From: Scalesia atractyloides
Taxonomy: Eukaryota; Streptophyta; Magnoliopsida; Asterales; Asteraceae
Reading direction: 5' to 3'
DNA: 64,000 nt
Assembly: GCA_947069175.1 (NCBI GenBank)
Contig: CAMTDV010000022.1
Span: forward strand, 36,166,476 to 36,230,475
The notes beneath the pieces were generated by a model. It saw nothing but the letters and a program-made list of their open reading frames with translations. It was not told where the DNA came from and did not search any database. Positions 12,181 through 24,511 of this stretch are shown one piece after another (positions within the stretch are counted from its first letter, which is position 1; every line of letters begins with the position of its first letter). A program made the position numbers and the translations under genes.

Positions 12181-12697
12181 AGGTGCTCCCACACTTGGTA
12201 TCTGGTATCCAGCTAATGGAAATATTGAGCTTTCAGGTTTCTCAGACAGTGATTTTGTTGGATGTAAACCACAAGGAAGTCCACTTCAGGAGGCTGTCAA
12301 TTCCTAGGCAATTGCTTAGTGTCTTGGCAGAGCAAAAAAGCAGGTTGCAGTATCAACATCCACAGCAGAGGCTGAATATATTGCTGCTGCAAGCTACACT
12401 GCTCAACTCCTGTGGCTTCAGAATTAGTTATCGGGTTTTGGTGTAATTGCTTTAAAGACTACTCTCATGTTAGATAATCAAGTAGCTGAAAACATCATTA
12501 AAAATCCAGTCTCTCATTCTACCACCAAGCACATTGACATCAGACATCACTTTGTGAGAGATTTCTATGAAAAAGGTTTGATTTCTCTTCATCATGTTCC
12601 AACTAAAGATCAACTGGTAGATGTTCTAACAAAAGCATTAGATACATCTACCTTTGAAAGTCAGATCTCTAGGATTTGCATGCTAAACATGGAATAA
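12181..12697 (+). pseudogene. Copia RNase H
   Basis: Downstream of RT, the frame 12467-12697 carries the classic copia RNase H end: KHIDIRHHFVRDFYEKG followed by HHVPTKDQLVDVLTKALD. The upstream half (12181-12460) is in shifted frames. The C terminus marks the end of pol; the next 4 kb belong to the 3' ORF region. Confidence 0.8.
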
Positions 12698-13265
12698 AAA
12701 CAAATTTTTGGGTTCCAAGTGTAAAAAGCATTAAAATGTGTTCAGAAAATAAACTTCCATCCATAAAAATAGCTAAAGTTGAAATTTTTCAATAAATCTC
12801 TAAAAGTCTGTTCACAATACTGTTTCTCAAAACCTCTACTTGGCATGAAAATCTATCTGTTGCTGAAAGTGTATCCCTTGTTTCTACTTCCACTATTGGT
12901 GAAACCACTGTTTTCCCATTCCACTGATAATCTGTCCTTTGATAGTGTAAAATCTCCACTGATCATTCCTCTATTCAGAACTGCTACTGGAGACATTCCT
13001 CTATTCAGAACCACTGCTGGTTTCCAACAGCAGTTTCAAAACAACTGTCATCCCCATTATCCAACAGAGTTTACACGTGTATAGATTATAGCCATCAGAT
13101 CTTTTGAAAACCAAGCCACGTCAGCATTCACTTTTCCCCTTTATAAACCCTGTTTCATCTAAACAGAGTTTCCACTTGCCATTTCAATTTCAAAAACAAA
13201 AAACTCTCATATATTTCTCCATTACTTTCTTTCTTTTCAAAACCCTAATCACTCACTTCTTCACC

Positions 13266-16200
13266 ATGAATCTCATTATCAAAACTCTCCACAACTACCT
13301 TCCAATACTCGAAAAAACCAATAATAACACTGTGTTTCACTCCATGATTGATGTTCTACAAACATCATCATATAAAGATGTGTTACTCGTAAAAGCACCA
13401 ATCTATATTGACACCCTCCACCACTTTTGGGCAAATGCTAAAAGCCCTTTGCCATCACTTCCAAAATTGGACAATCACTTGTTCAAATTTCTCCATCTAC
13501 CATTTCCACCACTTTCGGTCTTAATGACCTTGATGACCCTACTTCTTTCTCAAAGAAAGATTTACGCGCAGAATTCATTAAGCAAGGATATGAAGGTCAG
13601 TTATCTAGTATTACTATTTTCAAACTTGAATTTCCCGCTGACATGAAATTCTTTTTCCATGCCCTTTTACTTTGCTTGTCAGCCAAAACAACTGCTTTCA
13701 ATGAAATACCTTTAAATATTCAATACCTGGGTTATGCTACTTTAACCAAATCCAAATTTAACTTTTCTCAGGTACTGTTTTCTGATTTGGTTGCAAATTT
13801 TAATAATCTTAAAATGGGTAAAGCTCTTTTGATACACCCTAGGTTGTTGAGTTTCTATTACAAAAACATGTTTCTGAATCTGATTTTTAACAAGGTGTCA
13901 TCTGTGAAGTTAGCAACCTTAAACACGAAACTTTTACTAGACTCTCAACACGAAAACCTAAGGTGTTGAAAACTAAAGCAACAGAGACTAAGTAGATTTT
14001 GACTACTTCTATAACCATTGTTCCTTCCTCTGTTGTTGAGCCCACTGCTCCTTGTGACATGGCACTACAACCAGTGTTGTGCAACCCAACCAGTTAAAAC
14101 CAAAAAGAAACCCACCAAATCCACCAAGCCCACCAAATCCACCAAGCCCACCAAACACCACAAAAAGGTAGCTCTGGAAGATGAGATCCTATATGTCTTA
14201 CTTGTGACAACACCAAAGTCACTTACAACCACTACGCTACTTCCTCACAATAGTTGTTTCAAAGATCTCCACCATCACAAGCTCCTCTTGCTTCCTCACA
14301 AAAGGAACAAGTTGTAATCACAGGGACACCACAATATGAGGCAGATGATTCAATTGAACATTTGTTCTCCAGCCCCTCTCCCAGGGCTATGTCTCTTTCT
14401 ACTCCCCTACCCATCTCTCCAATCCCACCCACTTTTATACCTTTGCTTGAAGCAATAAAGAAAACTCAGACACTTAGCAGTCCCTCTCACTCACCCATTA
14501 AAAAGAGTTAATCTCCACACTTGACTGCATCTGAGACAACTCTATCTGCTAGCCCACAGGCAATTGAAGAGGTTACACCCCAAGAGTTACATGTAACTCT
14601 TGGTGATAATTCAAGTGAAGCAACTACTACAACTATTGCTACAACAGTGGCTCAGTTGGACAGTAGTTACATACATAAGACTACCTTGAAGTCAACAACT
14701 GTTGAGGCTACAATCGTATCTTCAAAGCCAGTTGAAGTCCCAGAACAAGAACAAGGGGCATTTAGGTCTGATACTATGGAGTTTTCTCCTGTAGAAGATC
14801 CAAATACAACTACCTCTGGTAGGAATTCAGATGATCATATTAGATTGGTGATGAATTAACGTATAAAGAATTGACGATAGGATGTCTTCCATGAAATCAT
14901 CAATTGATGACATCAAAACCATGATGAAGCTACTCCTACAAAACTCCCAACATCAACCATCTTCCACACCAAATGCTGATGAGCTATGGAAGGTTCTCCA
15001 ACCAGTCCTCCTAGCTCAGAGACAATTAGATAATATTCAGCATGAAGCTCAAATGCAAATGATCCACAACATGGTCGAGGATAGATATAAAGATACTTAA
15101 GCTGCTATAAAAGCCATCAACGACCACTTTTTGAAAACTACTGGCTCTGCCCCGGTTATCATTCTTCAAGATGATGCCAAAAGGGGGGAGAAAGATTCTT
15201 TGAGGAAGATGCAGCCTGATTCCAAAGTTAAATCACAGGTGTAACAACAGCCAGCAACCACTATAAACTCTCTTGAAGCATCCAAAGCATCTTTGGGCAA
15301 AGAAATTGATGAGACATTAAACCAAAAAGCTGAAAGGATTGCTATAGAAAAACATAAACGATAAGATACACTTGAAGCCAAAGCTTTAATGCTTATTGAA
15401 GAAGAAAAGGCTAAGCAGTTGGAAAAGGAAGATATTGGTACTTCAAGGCAAAGAAGGTTTGCTAGAAAAGCAAGACAACCAACTCCCATCTCTACTATAA
15501 ACACTGTTGAAACCACTACTGAAACCACTAGTAATGTATCCTCTGTCACCCTAACCACAGCAGATGTTAGGACAAATGTTGTAACAGCAGATGCTGGAAC
15601 AACAGATGTTCCAACAGATCTTGTTCAAACCACTGCTTTAATCACCTTTCCAACCACAACTGAACCACTGCCCACACCATCCCAATTCCCACACATCCAC
15701 CTTCTCCATAAATTAAATTCCAATGCAAAAGAAAAATTTGTTATTGATGATGAAGAAGAAAGCCAATCACCACTTCCTACTTCATCACATTCTACTCCAC
15801 AACCATCATCATCACTACCACATACTGAAACACCATTTCCCCCATTTCCAATCATGCACCTATCCTCCTCATTCCTTCCGTGGGTTCATTATACCCATTG
15901 GAAATTTTTGTAGTCAAAGAAGAGATTGAAGCTTTTTATAAGATAGAGGATCCTCAAAAGAGAGAATTTCCTTCCTTGCTGGGTATCGAAAGCCTAGGAA
16001 CCTGGATGAATATCTTAAGTTGAAGGCTAGACAGGCTGAATACATTGCAAAAGAAAGATCAAAGCTAAAGATGACAGGGCTTTACAAATCTCCTTGCAAT
16101 ACCTAATGAGCAAAGTGAGAAGTATTGAAGAATTTTCTAAGGAGTTAAGTAAGTCTATGTCTGAACAGCCAACCACTAATGATCCTAAATTGAAAGAAGA

Positions 16201-16540
16201 TTATCTTGATCATGTCATGAAGCATAAGCTTTACAAAGCAACAAGGGCACAATTTAAAGACTGATCGACAAATGAGCTTAAGGAAGAAATTGGAAGAATT
16301 CATTCTATGCTCAAGGATCCTTCAAAGAAGCCTACTCCTCCTGCTTGGAAAAAGGCCAAAATTGAAAGCCAAGACCATGCTCTCAAAACTAAAAGAATGA
16401 AAGCCGAACTTGTTGATGCTCTATATGGAACAACAAGGCAGATTGCTAGATGGCCAGAATCTAAAGTGGTAGATACCTACAGGAGGTTGGAAGAATTAGG
16501 GAAGAAAGATCCTTCTATCCCAAAAAAGGCCAATCTATGA
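13266..16540 (+). pseudogene. Envelope-like 3' ORF of Sirevirus type
   Basis: The likely start is ATG at 13266 (MNLIIKTLHNYLPILEKT). A 5'-part domain follows across frameshifts (13266-13969), with LSAKTTAFNEIPLN and KFNFSQVLFSDLV; I recall this domain from 3' ORFs of Asteraceae copia elements. A Lys/Pro/Thr-rich repeat (KPTKST units, about 14098-14165) comes next, then Ser/Thr-rich acidic frames (14254-15913) and a basic C-terminal part (16307-16540: PPAWKKAKIESQDHALKTKR). Sireviruses carry such an extra ORF between RNase H and the 3' LTR; its role is unknown. No clear membrane span is visible. At least six breaks are present. Confidence 0.65.
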
Positions 16541-16720
16541 TCAATCAACCTTTGCTCTTAAATAGACCCTTGCTCCTAAGACTTGTTGAATCTTAAACTT
16601 GAAAGAGATGTAGAAGACATGATTGCCCTGGACTTTGAACTTCAATTCAAAGGCCAAATAAGGGAATCATTGATGAGAAATAAATATTAGAAATACAGTT
16701 TTTTGTTTTGGCATCATCTA

Positions 16721-16733
16721 TTCTAGGGGGAGA
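16721..16733 (+). other. Polypurine tract of right LTR
   Basis: TTCTAGGGGGAGA immediately precedes the LTR start at 16735 and matches the tract before the LTR at 2006. Confidence 0.75.
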
Positions 16734-16734
16734 T

Positions 16735-17378
16735 TGTTGGAATTCAACCCAACAAAAGAACAGATAATAGAATGCCAAAATATACTACAACCTCTGATCC
16801 TAATGATAATGTAACATCTGCCCAAGTCAAGCTCTGCTGAGGACTAAACGTCCAAGGCCTGCCATAGCTAAACTCTGTTGAAGACAAAGCTCTGCTGAAG
16901 TCTAAAGTTAAAGGTCTGGCAAGGCAAAGCTCTGCTGAAGACCAACAGAGGATGTATCATCCGTGTTTTCTATCAGTCCTTGTAATGTCTAGTTTATAGT
17001 AGTGGTTAGCTTAGCAGATGTTATTAGTTTGTTATTTTTGTTAAGTGTCACTTTCATGCTATCATAATAAGATGCTCAGTGGTTAGGATTGTAATATAAA
17101 TAGAACAGTGCATGTACTGTTCTATTTGATCACTTTCATCGATTATCACTCTAACATATCTTCCTTACATTCTGTACGAACAAATCAGTGATCTTGGGTT
17201 GAGGGGGAGATTGTGAGTCATATGCAAGTAATTATAATTACGAAAGCATGACAATGAAAACAATCTCTCAACTATTATGAATTAAAGTTCATTGTTCCAC
17301 TACAAGTTCTTCTTATTTATCTTCTTTCATTTACCATTTTTAGACCTTTCATAAACAGTTCACACTCAAATCCTAACA
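16735..17378 (+). repeat. Copia LTR (3' LTR)
   Basis: 644 bp, TGTTGGAATTC to TCCTAACA, aligned with 2006-2688 but missing one copy of the ~40-bp internal repeat. It is followed by CGGTG, which pairs with CGGCG before 1723. Confidence 0.85.
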
Positions 17379-17418
17379 CGGTGACACACAACGCCATCGC
17401 TCCAGCCAGATAAGTATC

Positions 17419-19017
17419 TGTTACACCTCAATTTCCACATGCGAAGTTTTATCGCCAGGCGTGTGACTACCTAGGATCTAGCCACTAATCATGTTGAACG
17501 TACTATTTAAATTCATAAAACCTCACTAATAACATGATTAGCAGTAAAGTTTAATCGTTCATAACACAGTTTATGTTGCAGCAGAAAAAGTAAAGTAAAA
17601 GCCAACAAGAACTCAAAACCACAAGTTCAATAAATGTTTCAAAACATAAAGTTTAATGAACCACACCAATCCAGCAGTTTGCAACCCCCGTCCACAGTTG
17701 GACCTACTGACTTATAAAGCATGCAACTACATATCAACAATAAAGTTGGCGAATACAAAAATTTGAGTTTAGAAAAAGTATAGTTCACAATGTTTTTGAA
17801 TTAAGCATGCAACTACATATCAACAATAAAGTTGTCATGTAATATTTTATCATGTGGCTTTCATGCTAGACATTATAACCTACGACATGACATATGTTAT
17901 TTATACCATCACTAAACAAGTGTGGACACTTAAAATAACAATTTCGACTTTTATAAGTTTATCAATCATGCACTATAAATTCACTAAAGTTAGGTTGTTT
18001 TAGGAAGCTCGTTTACCATACTTACGGTATTGTAAAACTTAAGATCTTTTTATGTCACATACCCCTCAGTGGGGTTGGCCTTGTCTTAAATTTTCAAGGC
18101 CTAGTCTTTACCGAAAAATTAAGAAAAATCATTTACTATGCAGTGGCCAGATTCGTCACTTTATGCTTGCAGCTTACGGAAACATTTATTTAAAAATTCT
18201 CGATTACCCAATTGACGAGATTTCACTTGGAGATTCGTACAGACACCTAAGACCATCTAATGTATAAATTTCATGACCTAATTACAAGTATTCACCAAGA
18301 TATGACATAAAAAACAACACATAAATTCTGTAGAAAAATGCAGCTTTGACCATTGAAACGAACTAATTCGTTTAAAATACCAAACGACATTGAAAAATTA
18401 TAATTCTAGCACCATTAGAAGCGTATTTGAAATACTACGTTTCCAGAAAATTCAGTTTTTGTTATGTTTGGCCGGTTACAGCCGATTAAAGTCGGTTGTA
18501 ACTGTTGGACAGATTCTATTTTCGTTACCCGGTCCCCAAACGCGATTACCAACACTCCAAACGACCTAAATACATAAAGTACAACAGTTTTCATCGTTAT
18601 ATGCCACCTATACCATTGAAACCAGAAACATTCAACCAAAACATGCAACCATTAAAACCCTAGTTCACACCTAAACGATAAAAAAAGACACCATATGTGA
18701 TTTTCATGCATCCTACACTACATGTTGTCATTATAATCATCATGATCACCAAAGACACACAAAACATAGCCATACTTAAAGGGATTTCAAACCAAAATAA
18801 ACACAAAATACAAGAGCTAGAGTGAAAGAGAGAAAGTAGCGAGGGAGATAGAAAATGACCGGGGGGTGCCGTCTGCTGCTGTTGAGACGGGAGAGGAAGG
18901 TAGGGTTTCTTGTTTTTCTATCTAATACACACACATGCATATGTAACACATAAGACGAGGGGCGGTTGGGTTTGGTTTCGCTACAAGTGGGCTGAAAACA
19001 ATAGTGTTTGGGCTAGT
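17419..19017 (-). repeat. Partial 3' LTR of the decayed gypsy element
   Basis: Aligns with 26031-28200 of the right LTR, but lacks about 645 bp equivalent to 26424-27068. A perfect 32-bp direct repeat (17717-17748 and 17803-17834) sits at that junction. The alignment stops at GTTTGGGCTAG near 19017, so roughly 340 bp of the pol-proximal LTR end are also missing. The LTR is 1.6 kb instead of 2.5 kb. Confidence 0.75.
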
Positions 19018-19149
19018 GTCAGCTCATCCCCAAGTTGATTAGGATTTCGTCCCGAAATTCAGTAGTAGCTCCAACAATGGATGCATTATTTTTAAATAAC
19101 TGCGGATACCTGCGCATCCTCTGATCTTCCTGTTCCCTGGTGAACTCTG

Positions 19150-21560
19150 TGCCATGTTTTGAATTCTAACAAACTCGAACAACAGGAATCTTACTGATAT
19201 TGAGTGTTTTGACATCTCGATCCATGATTTCAACTGGTTCCTCAATGAAACGAAGTTGTTCATCAATTTTGAGTTCTTTGAGTGGAACTACGAGTGTTTC
19301 TTCGGATAAACATTTCTTCAGATTCGATACACACAAGAAATTGTGCACACCACAAAGCTCTTCAGGTAAGTTCAGTCTATACGCCACTATGCCAATCCTT
19401 TCCGTGAACTGGAATGGTCCAACATAACGCGAATTGAGCTTGCCCTGCTTACCAAAACGAACAACACCCTTCTAAGGTGCGACCTTTAACAATACTCTGT
19501 CACCAACTTGGATTACCAACGGTTTCCTACGCTTATCAGCTTAGCTTTTCTGTCGGTCACGAGTTGCCACCATTTGGTTTCTGATCTATAAGATCTTCTC
19601 CGATGTTTAAAGCACAAGTTCAGGGCCAGTGATTTGACTATCTCCAACTTCAGCCCAACAAAGAGGTGATTGGAATTTTCATCTGTATAATGCTTCGAAT
19701 AGTGTGACCTTAATATTCGTGTGGTAACTATTATTATAAGAAAATTCCACCAGAGGTAAATCAATGACACATGCTCACAGCATGTCTTCTAGGGTTTGAA
19801 TGGTGCGCTCGGTTTGACCATCAGTTTGTGGATGATAGGTCGTGCTCATGTCTAGACGTGAGCGGAATAGTCCATGCATAGATTGCCACAAACCAGATGC
19901 GAAACGAGGATCACGATTGGATATGATGAAGATCGGCACTCCGTGCCGAGAGACTACTTCCTTCAAGTATATACTAGCAACCTACATTTTTCAGTTCCTT
20001 TGATCGCGAGGAAATGGGCAGATTTAGTTAGATGGTCCACGATCACCCAAATGGTGTCGTTCCTGTTCTGAGTTCTAGGTAGACCGGTAATGAAATCCAC
20101 GGAAATTTGCTCCCATTTCCACATTGGTAGCTCTGGTTGTTGCAGTAACCCAGATGTCTTCTTGTATTCTATCTTGACCCTAGCACAGGTCAAGCACTTG
20201 CTTACGTAGGTGGCTATGTTAGCTTTCGTATTCGGCACCAGTATAGGATCTTCAGGTCGTGATTCATCTTATCAAAGCCAGAGTGAACAGAGTAGCTAGA
20301 TTTGTGAGCTTCATCCATAACGAGATCCCTCAAATTTTCCATGTATGGAACTGATATTCATTCCAAGAAATAGCGAATACCATCTGATTTGGTTTCAAGT
20401 TGCTTTTCCATGCTTCGCGTGGACTCAGCTTCAAGGTTTGCTCCTTCAATGCTTAGGTTTGTGCAGCACGAGTCTGGTTTCTTTCCGAATGAGGGCGTCG
20501 GTTACCATATTGGCCTTACCCAAATGATACTTGATCGCACAGTCGTAGTCATTCAGGAGTTCAAACTAACGACGTTGCCGTATGTTGAGCTCCTTTTGGT
20601 CGAGAGTATGCTGAAGACTCTAGTGGTCGATGTAGGTCGTACATTTGGTACCACACAAGTATTATCTCCAAATTTTGAGGGCAAAAACTACGGCTCCCAA
20701 TTCCAAATCGTGGGTAGTGTAGTTCTTTTTGTAAACCTTGAGTTGACAAGATGTGTATGCGATTACTTTCTCGCGTTGCATCTGTACACAACCAACACCT
20801 TGATAGATGCGTCACAATACACGACAAAATCTTCAGTACCTTCTGGTAATGATAAGATAGGTGCACTATAGAGTTTTTGGTTTAATAACTAGAAAGCAGA
20901 CTCCTGGAGCATCACCCACTTATAAGTGGTACCCTTTTGTGTCAGAGTAGTGAGAGGTTGGGCAATCTTGGAGAATCCCTCGATGAATCTATGATAATAA
21001 CTCGCTAAACCAAGGAATTAGCGAATTTTAGTTGGAGTTTTAGGCGCGGGCCAATTTTAGATGGATTGGATTTTGGTGGGTCGACATGTATTCCAGCTTC
21101 ATTGACTACATGGCCAAGGATATGCACTTCCCAAATCCAGAAGTCACATTTTGATAGTTTTGCATAAAGCTGCTCGTTGCTTAGAAGCTCCAAGATAAGG
21201 CGTAAATGCTCTGCGTGCTCCTACTTGTTCTTAGATAGAACAGGATATCGTCTATGAAGACGATGACAAACTTGTCGAAGTAGGGTTTGCACACATGGTT
21301 CATAAGATTCATGAAAACGCATGTGCAATAGTTAACCCAAACAGCATGACAAGGAACTCTTAATGGCCGTACCGAGTTCTAAAGTCAGTATTTGAAATAT
21401 CTTCGCCTTAGACTCTCATCTTATGGTAGCCCGATCTCAATCGATTTTGGAGTAAAAGTTTGACCCTTGCAGTTGGTCGAATATATCATCAATTTGGGGA
21501 AGTGGGTAACGATTCTCAACAATCACCTTCTTTAGCTCTAGTCAGGTATTATGCCCCTTT
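19150..21560 (-). pseudogene. Ty3/gypsy pol relic: RT, RNase H, integrase, C-terminal domain
   Basis: Read right to left. RT is seen near 21230-21300 (FIDDIL-type motif), then 21005-21193 (YAKLSKCDFW; GHVVNEAGIHVDP). RNase H remnants lie at 20560-20870. The integrase zinc-binding region and first Asp follow (CLTCARVKIEY; VDFITGLPR, 19963-20238), then the second Asp and Glu region (SRHGVPIFIISNRDPRF; YHPQTDGQTERTIQTLED, 19775-19966). The C-terminal part LPEELCGVHNFLCVSNLKKC lies at 19166-19387. The order RT-RNase H-integrase defines Ty3/gypsy. Many stops and frameshifts break it. It resembles the pol at 44117-46804 but is clearly an older, different family. Confidence 0.85.
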
Positions 21561-22469
21561 ATCTCTTAACAATATCGTCTTGGCGCATTCATACAGAGGG
21601 AAGGGATATTTTGGTAGGTATCAATCATGATATTTCGGTTACAGTTGGTTGTAGTAAATGGCTAGTTTTCGATTGATGAGGTAGTAAACACGAAACAAAG
21701 AGGTCGGTAGAGTATACATAAGTATGGTGCTTTATCGTAGAAAGGCTGTTTACCTTGGCATACCTCACTGAAGTAGAAAATTTTACTTTTTGCTCCTACA
21801 CTTGATGAACCTAAGTATGGCTCGTTGTTCCTCGAGTAACTTTCGTAGAGAGTGATTTTACCAAGCGAGGAATCACGCAGAATAAAGTAGACAAGAACAA
21901 TGGTATTCATTATAGCGCAACAGGATAAGACGTGAAAACATACCAAATTGTTTTATAATCCGTTGTTGAGGATGTAGATGGTCATACGAAAGAGGTATAA
22001 AATGGAAATAAAGAACGTTATTCGCAGATAGAAGTGTTACGTCGATGGTGTCAGCACAACAAGAATTAACCAGAGAAGAATGATTGTCGTACGAGTTTGT
22101 AGTGTCAAGGTTCAACTGAAACGTCTATCAAAGTTTTGAGCTTGCCCGTGTGCAAAGGAGGATAAATTCACTATGATTCATGAACTTAAATGAGTTTGTA
22201 ATTTGTCAAGTTTGTGAGTAAACAAATTCGAAAGTGTTGAACTAAGTCGTGTGCATGAATTAGGAATTGCTCATATGTCGTCAAGAGGTCTCATTACAAT
22301 GACACAAAAACAAGATTGAAATGGTAAGTTCGTATTAACCACATATCACCATCTACAAAGTTCAAAAAGTGTTCACCAAGGATTAAAAGTCAGGTTTAAC
22401 ATATTCTCTAAGCTGAGCACAATCTTATTGGAGTTTCTACATTGAGAAGCAAAGATGTAGTGTCACCGT
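21561..22469. other. Internal spacer of gypsy element, no domain seen
   Basis: Lies where the N-terminal RT, protease and gag should be. No CCHC, protease or gag motif can be seen in any frame; short minus frames (21662-21946, 21873-22115) show no family features. Confidence 0.5.
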
Positions 22470-23503
22470 TGTCACACCCTAACCGATGGCGGAAACATCA
22501 GAGTGAGACGAAATAGATTGCTTAATGCATCATAACACTATTTGCGACAATATTTAAATCAAAACTCGTTCATTTCATATATCAAATAGTCAATTACAAA
22601 AGAAATCAAAATACAACAATTTCAATAAAATTACAACATGAAAGCCTAACAATCTAGGTGCGTTTCTATGTCGTCCCTACTAGATTTGTCATAAGCATCA
22701 TCATCAACCTGTAACATGTTAAAAGTATAGTTCAATACAAAAGTATTGGCGAGTACACGAGTTTAAGTACATAGCATAAGTATAAAAGAATTTACTCAAA
22801 TCCACATGGCAATTGTATACGAGGTAAGCTAGCATGCAATACTAATTGTCAAACCCAAGTGTCCACAAGAATGAATGTGTCCCTCGTCACACGAAGTAAC
22901 AAGACTAAAGTATGAATAAGAATAAGTATCAGCTTAATACTTAACAATACCCCGACAGGCGGTGTGCTACTCCTATAGCGCTATATATGTTAAGTTGGGG
23001 CTAGCCAGGTTAATGACACGAAGCATGTATGAATTTAGCATGAACCTAAGCATAACAATAAGCATGTATGACGGATCGAGTGTATAAAGCATGTAGTGTG
23101 TGTATTCGTGTATTTTGTAAGTTAACATGTTACAACCCAAATTATATAAAAGGAAAATGGGTCAAGTGTACTCACGGTTTTGCAAGCTTCCACTTGGTAT
23201 ATTTGTAAAGTGTTGGGGGAGTTTGGAGGATGGAACACCGACTTATCCTACAAGAGGAAAGTGTAGGTTGGTAAGTATTCGAATGATAACAGAGGATTAG
23301 GAACTTAAATACACCTAAAGTATGTATCGGGAAAATAATCATCTAGACTTAATACTCGTTCTTGACACTATAATACCCATTCAGGTTGATGTGTTTTCAT
23401 GGGTTAGGATACCCATTAGAAACGTAACGAGAGATTAAGTTCTTAGGTGATGTAACCTAGTACCACGACGGACAATCATTCGATTATCATCAAGGGGGTT
23501 AGT

Positions 23504-23544
<41 letters not shown>

Positions 23545-24506
23545 AGTATACATAATAAGTAGATCATAAACATCATGGAAGTTCATAGAAGTCATGCATG
23601 GAGGTAGGAGGATAACCTTCCCTTAACCTCTTTCGTATAGTTCACCAATGCACAAGTCGTCACAAGGACAACAAGGATGGTCATGAATAAGTTAAGCATA
23701 AAAGTAAAAGACGAAAAATAATCAAAATCATCAAGTGAGGTGGTGGATTAAGGTAGGATAGCCAAGGCTTCCAAGTAATCACACACTACCAACTCAAGTC
23801 TTGTTTCAAGAACAAGCTTGGAAGGATCCAACACTTGTGGGTAAAAACCCTATTAAAACAAAAAGCTCTTACACTTGAGACCTCAAATATGGTGATGTTC
23901 CAGGTTGGTTTTCCATGGAAAACCTATGGAAACATTCCTAGAGGGAATTCAAGTGTTAAGAAAGGAAGAAAGAAAGAAGGGAGGTAAGGGTGAGTTAGAA
24001 CTCACTTTGAAAGTCTTGAACTTTCAGATGGAGAGAGAGCTTTAGAGAGAAGAAGAGAAGTGTTTGAGGTGTGAAATGAGAGTGGGAGGAGGTGGGTATT
24101 TATAGTTGAGGTAAGAGGGGTGGTTAGTTGAGTGCATTTAGTGAAGAAAACACAAATTGGACCAATCCATGGGCTAGAAACCACTTTCTCTGGATTATGC
24201 CAATTTTAGTCCTTGAACTTAGTTTATCTTCATTTCAGGCTATAACTTGTCATTTTTGCATGTATAACGCATATAAGTATGATTTAAGTATCGAGTGTGA
24301 ATGTATGAGTCTTTGCACGTATAACAAGTATCAATTTAAACTGATTGAATGCATGTAAGACATGTATATATAACAAGTATGAATTTTTATTACGATTCAA
24401 GTCTCGGATTACAAAATTGGGAAAAGAAATACGAATACAAGTCTCCATAAATAGAAACACGATTATACTTTCTAATTAAGAAAGTACGAAAAAGTGAGGC
24501 GTTACA
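22470..24506. mobile_element. Solo LTR of a gypsy-type element, 2.04 kb
   Basis: Starts TGTCACACCCTAACC, ends GAGGCGTTACA, flanked by ACCGT (22465-22469) and ACTGT (24507-24511), a 5-bp TSD with one C/T change. There is no internal coding sequence. The TGTCACACC start is shared with the other gypsy LTRs here, but the body differs. It contains a (TA)n tract and a short open frame (24128-24358) without a domain. Confidence 0.75.
23507..23541. repeat. (TA)n microsatellite
   Basis: About 17 uninterrupted TA units within the solo LTR. Confidence 0.9.
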
Positions 24507-24511
24507 ACTGT

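Larger units (their letters stand above)
1723..17378 (+). mobile_element. Composite Sirevirus-like Ty1/copia block with three LTR starts
   Basis: LTR starts TGTTG occur at 1723, 2006 and 16735, and LTR ends CTAACA occur at 2688 and 17378. The outer flanks are CGGCG (1718-1722) and CGGTG (17379-17383), a 5-bp TSD with one C/T change, so the whole block behaves as one insertion. Order: truncated LTR, 3' ORF tail, polypurine tract, LTR, primer binding site, gag, protease, integrase, RT, RNase H, envelope-like 3' ORF, polypurine tract, LTR. Integrase before RT defines Ty1/copia; the long 3' ORF after RNase H points to the Sirevirus lineage. All reading frames are broken and a solo LTR sits in pol, so it is inactive and old. 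Confidence 0.85.

Noticed and set aside
24002..24358. Open frames at the end of the solo LTR
   Set aside because: Within a non-coding LTR, short, and without domains.
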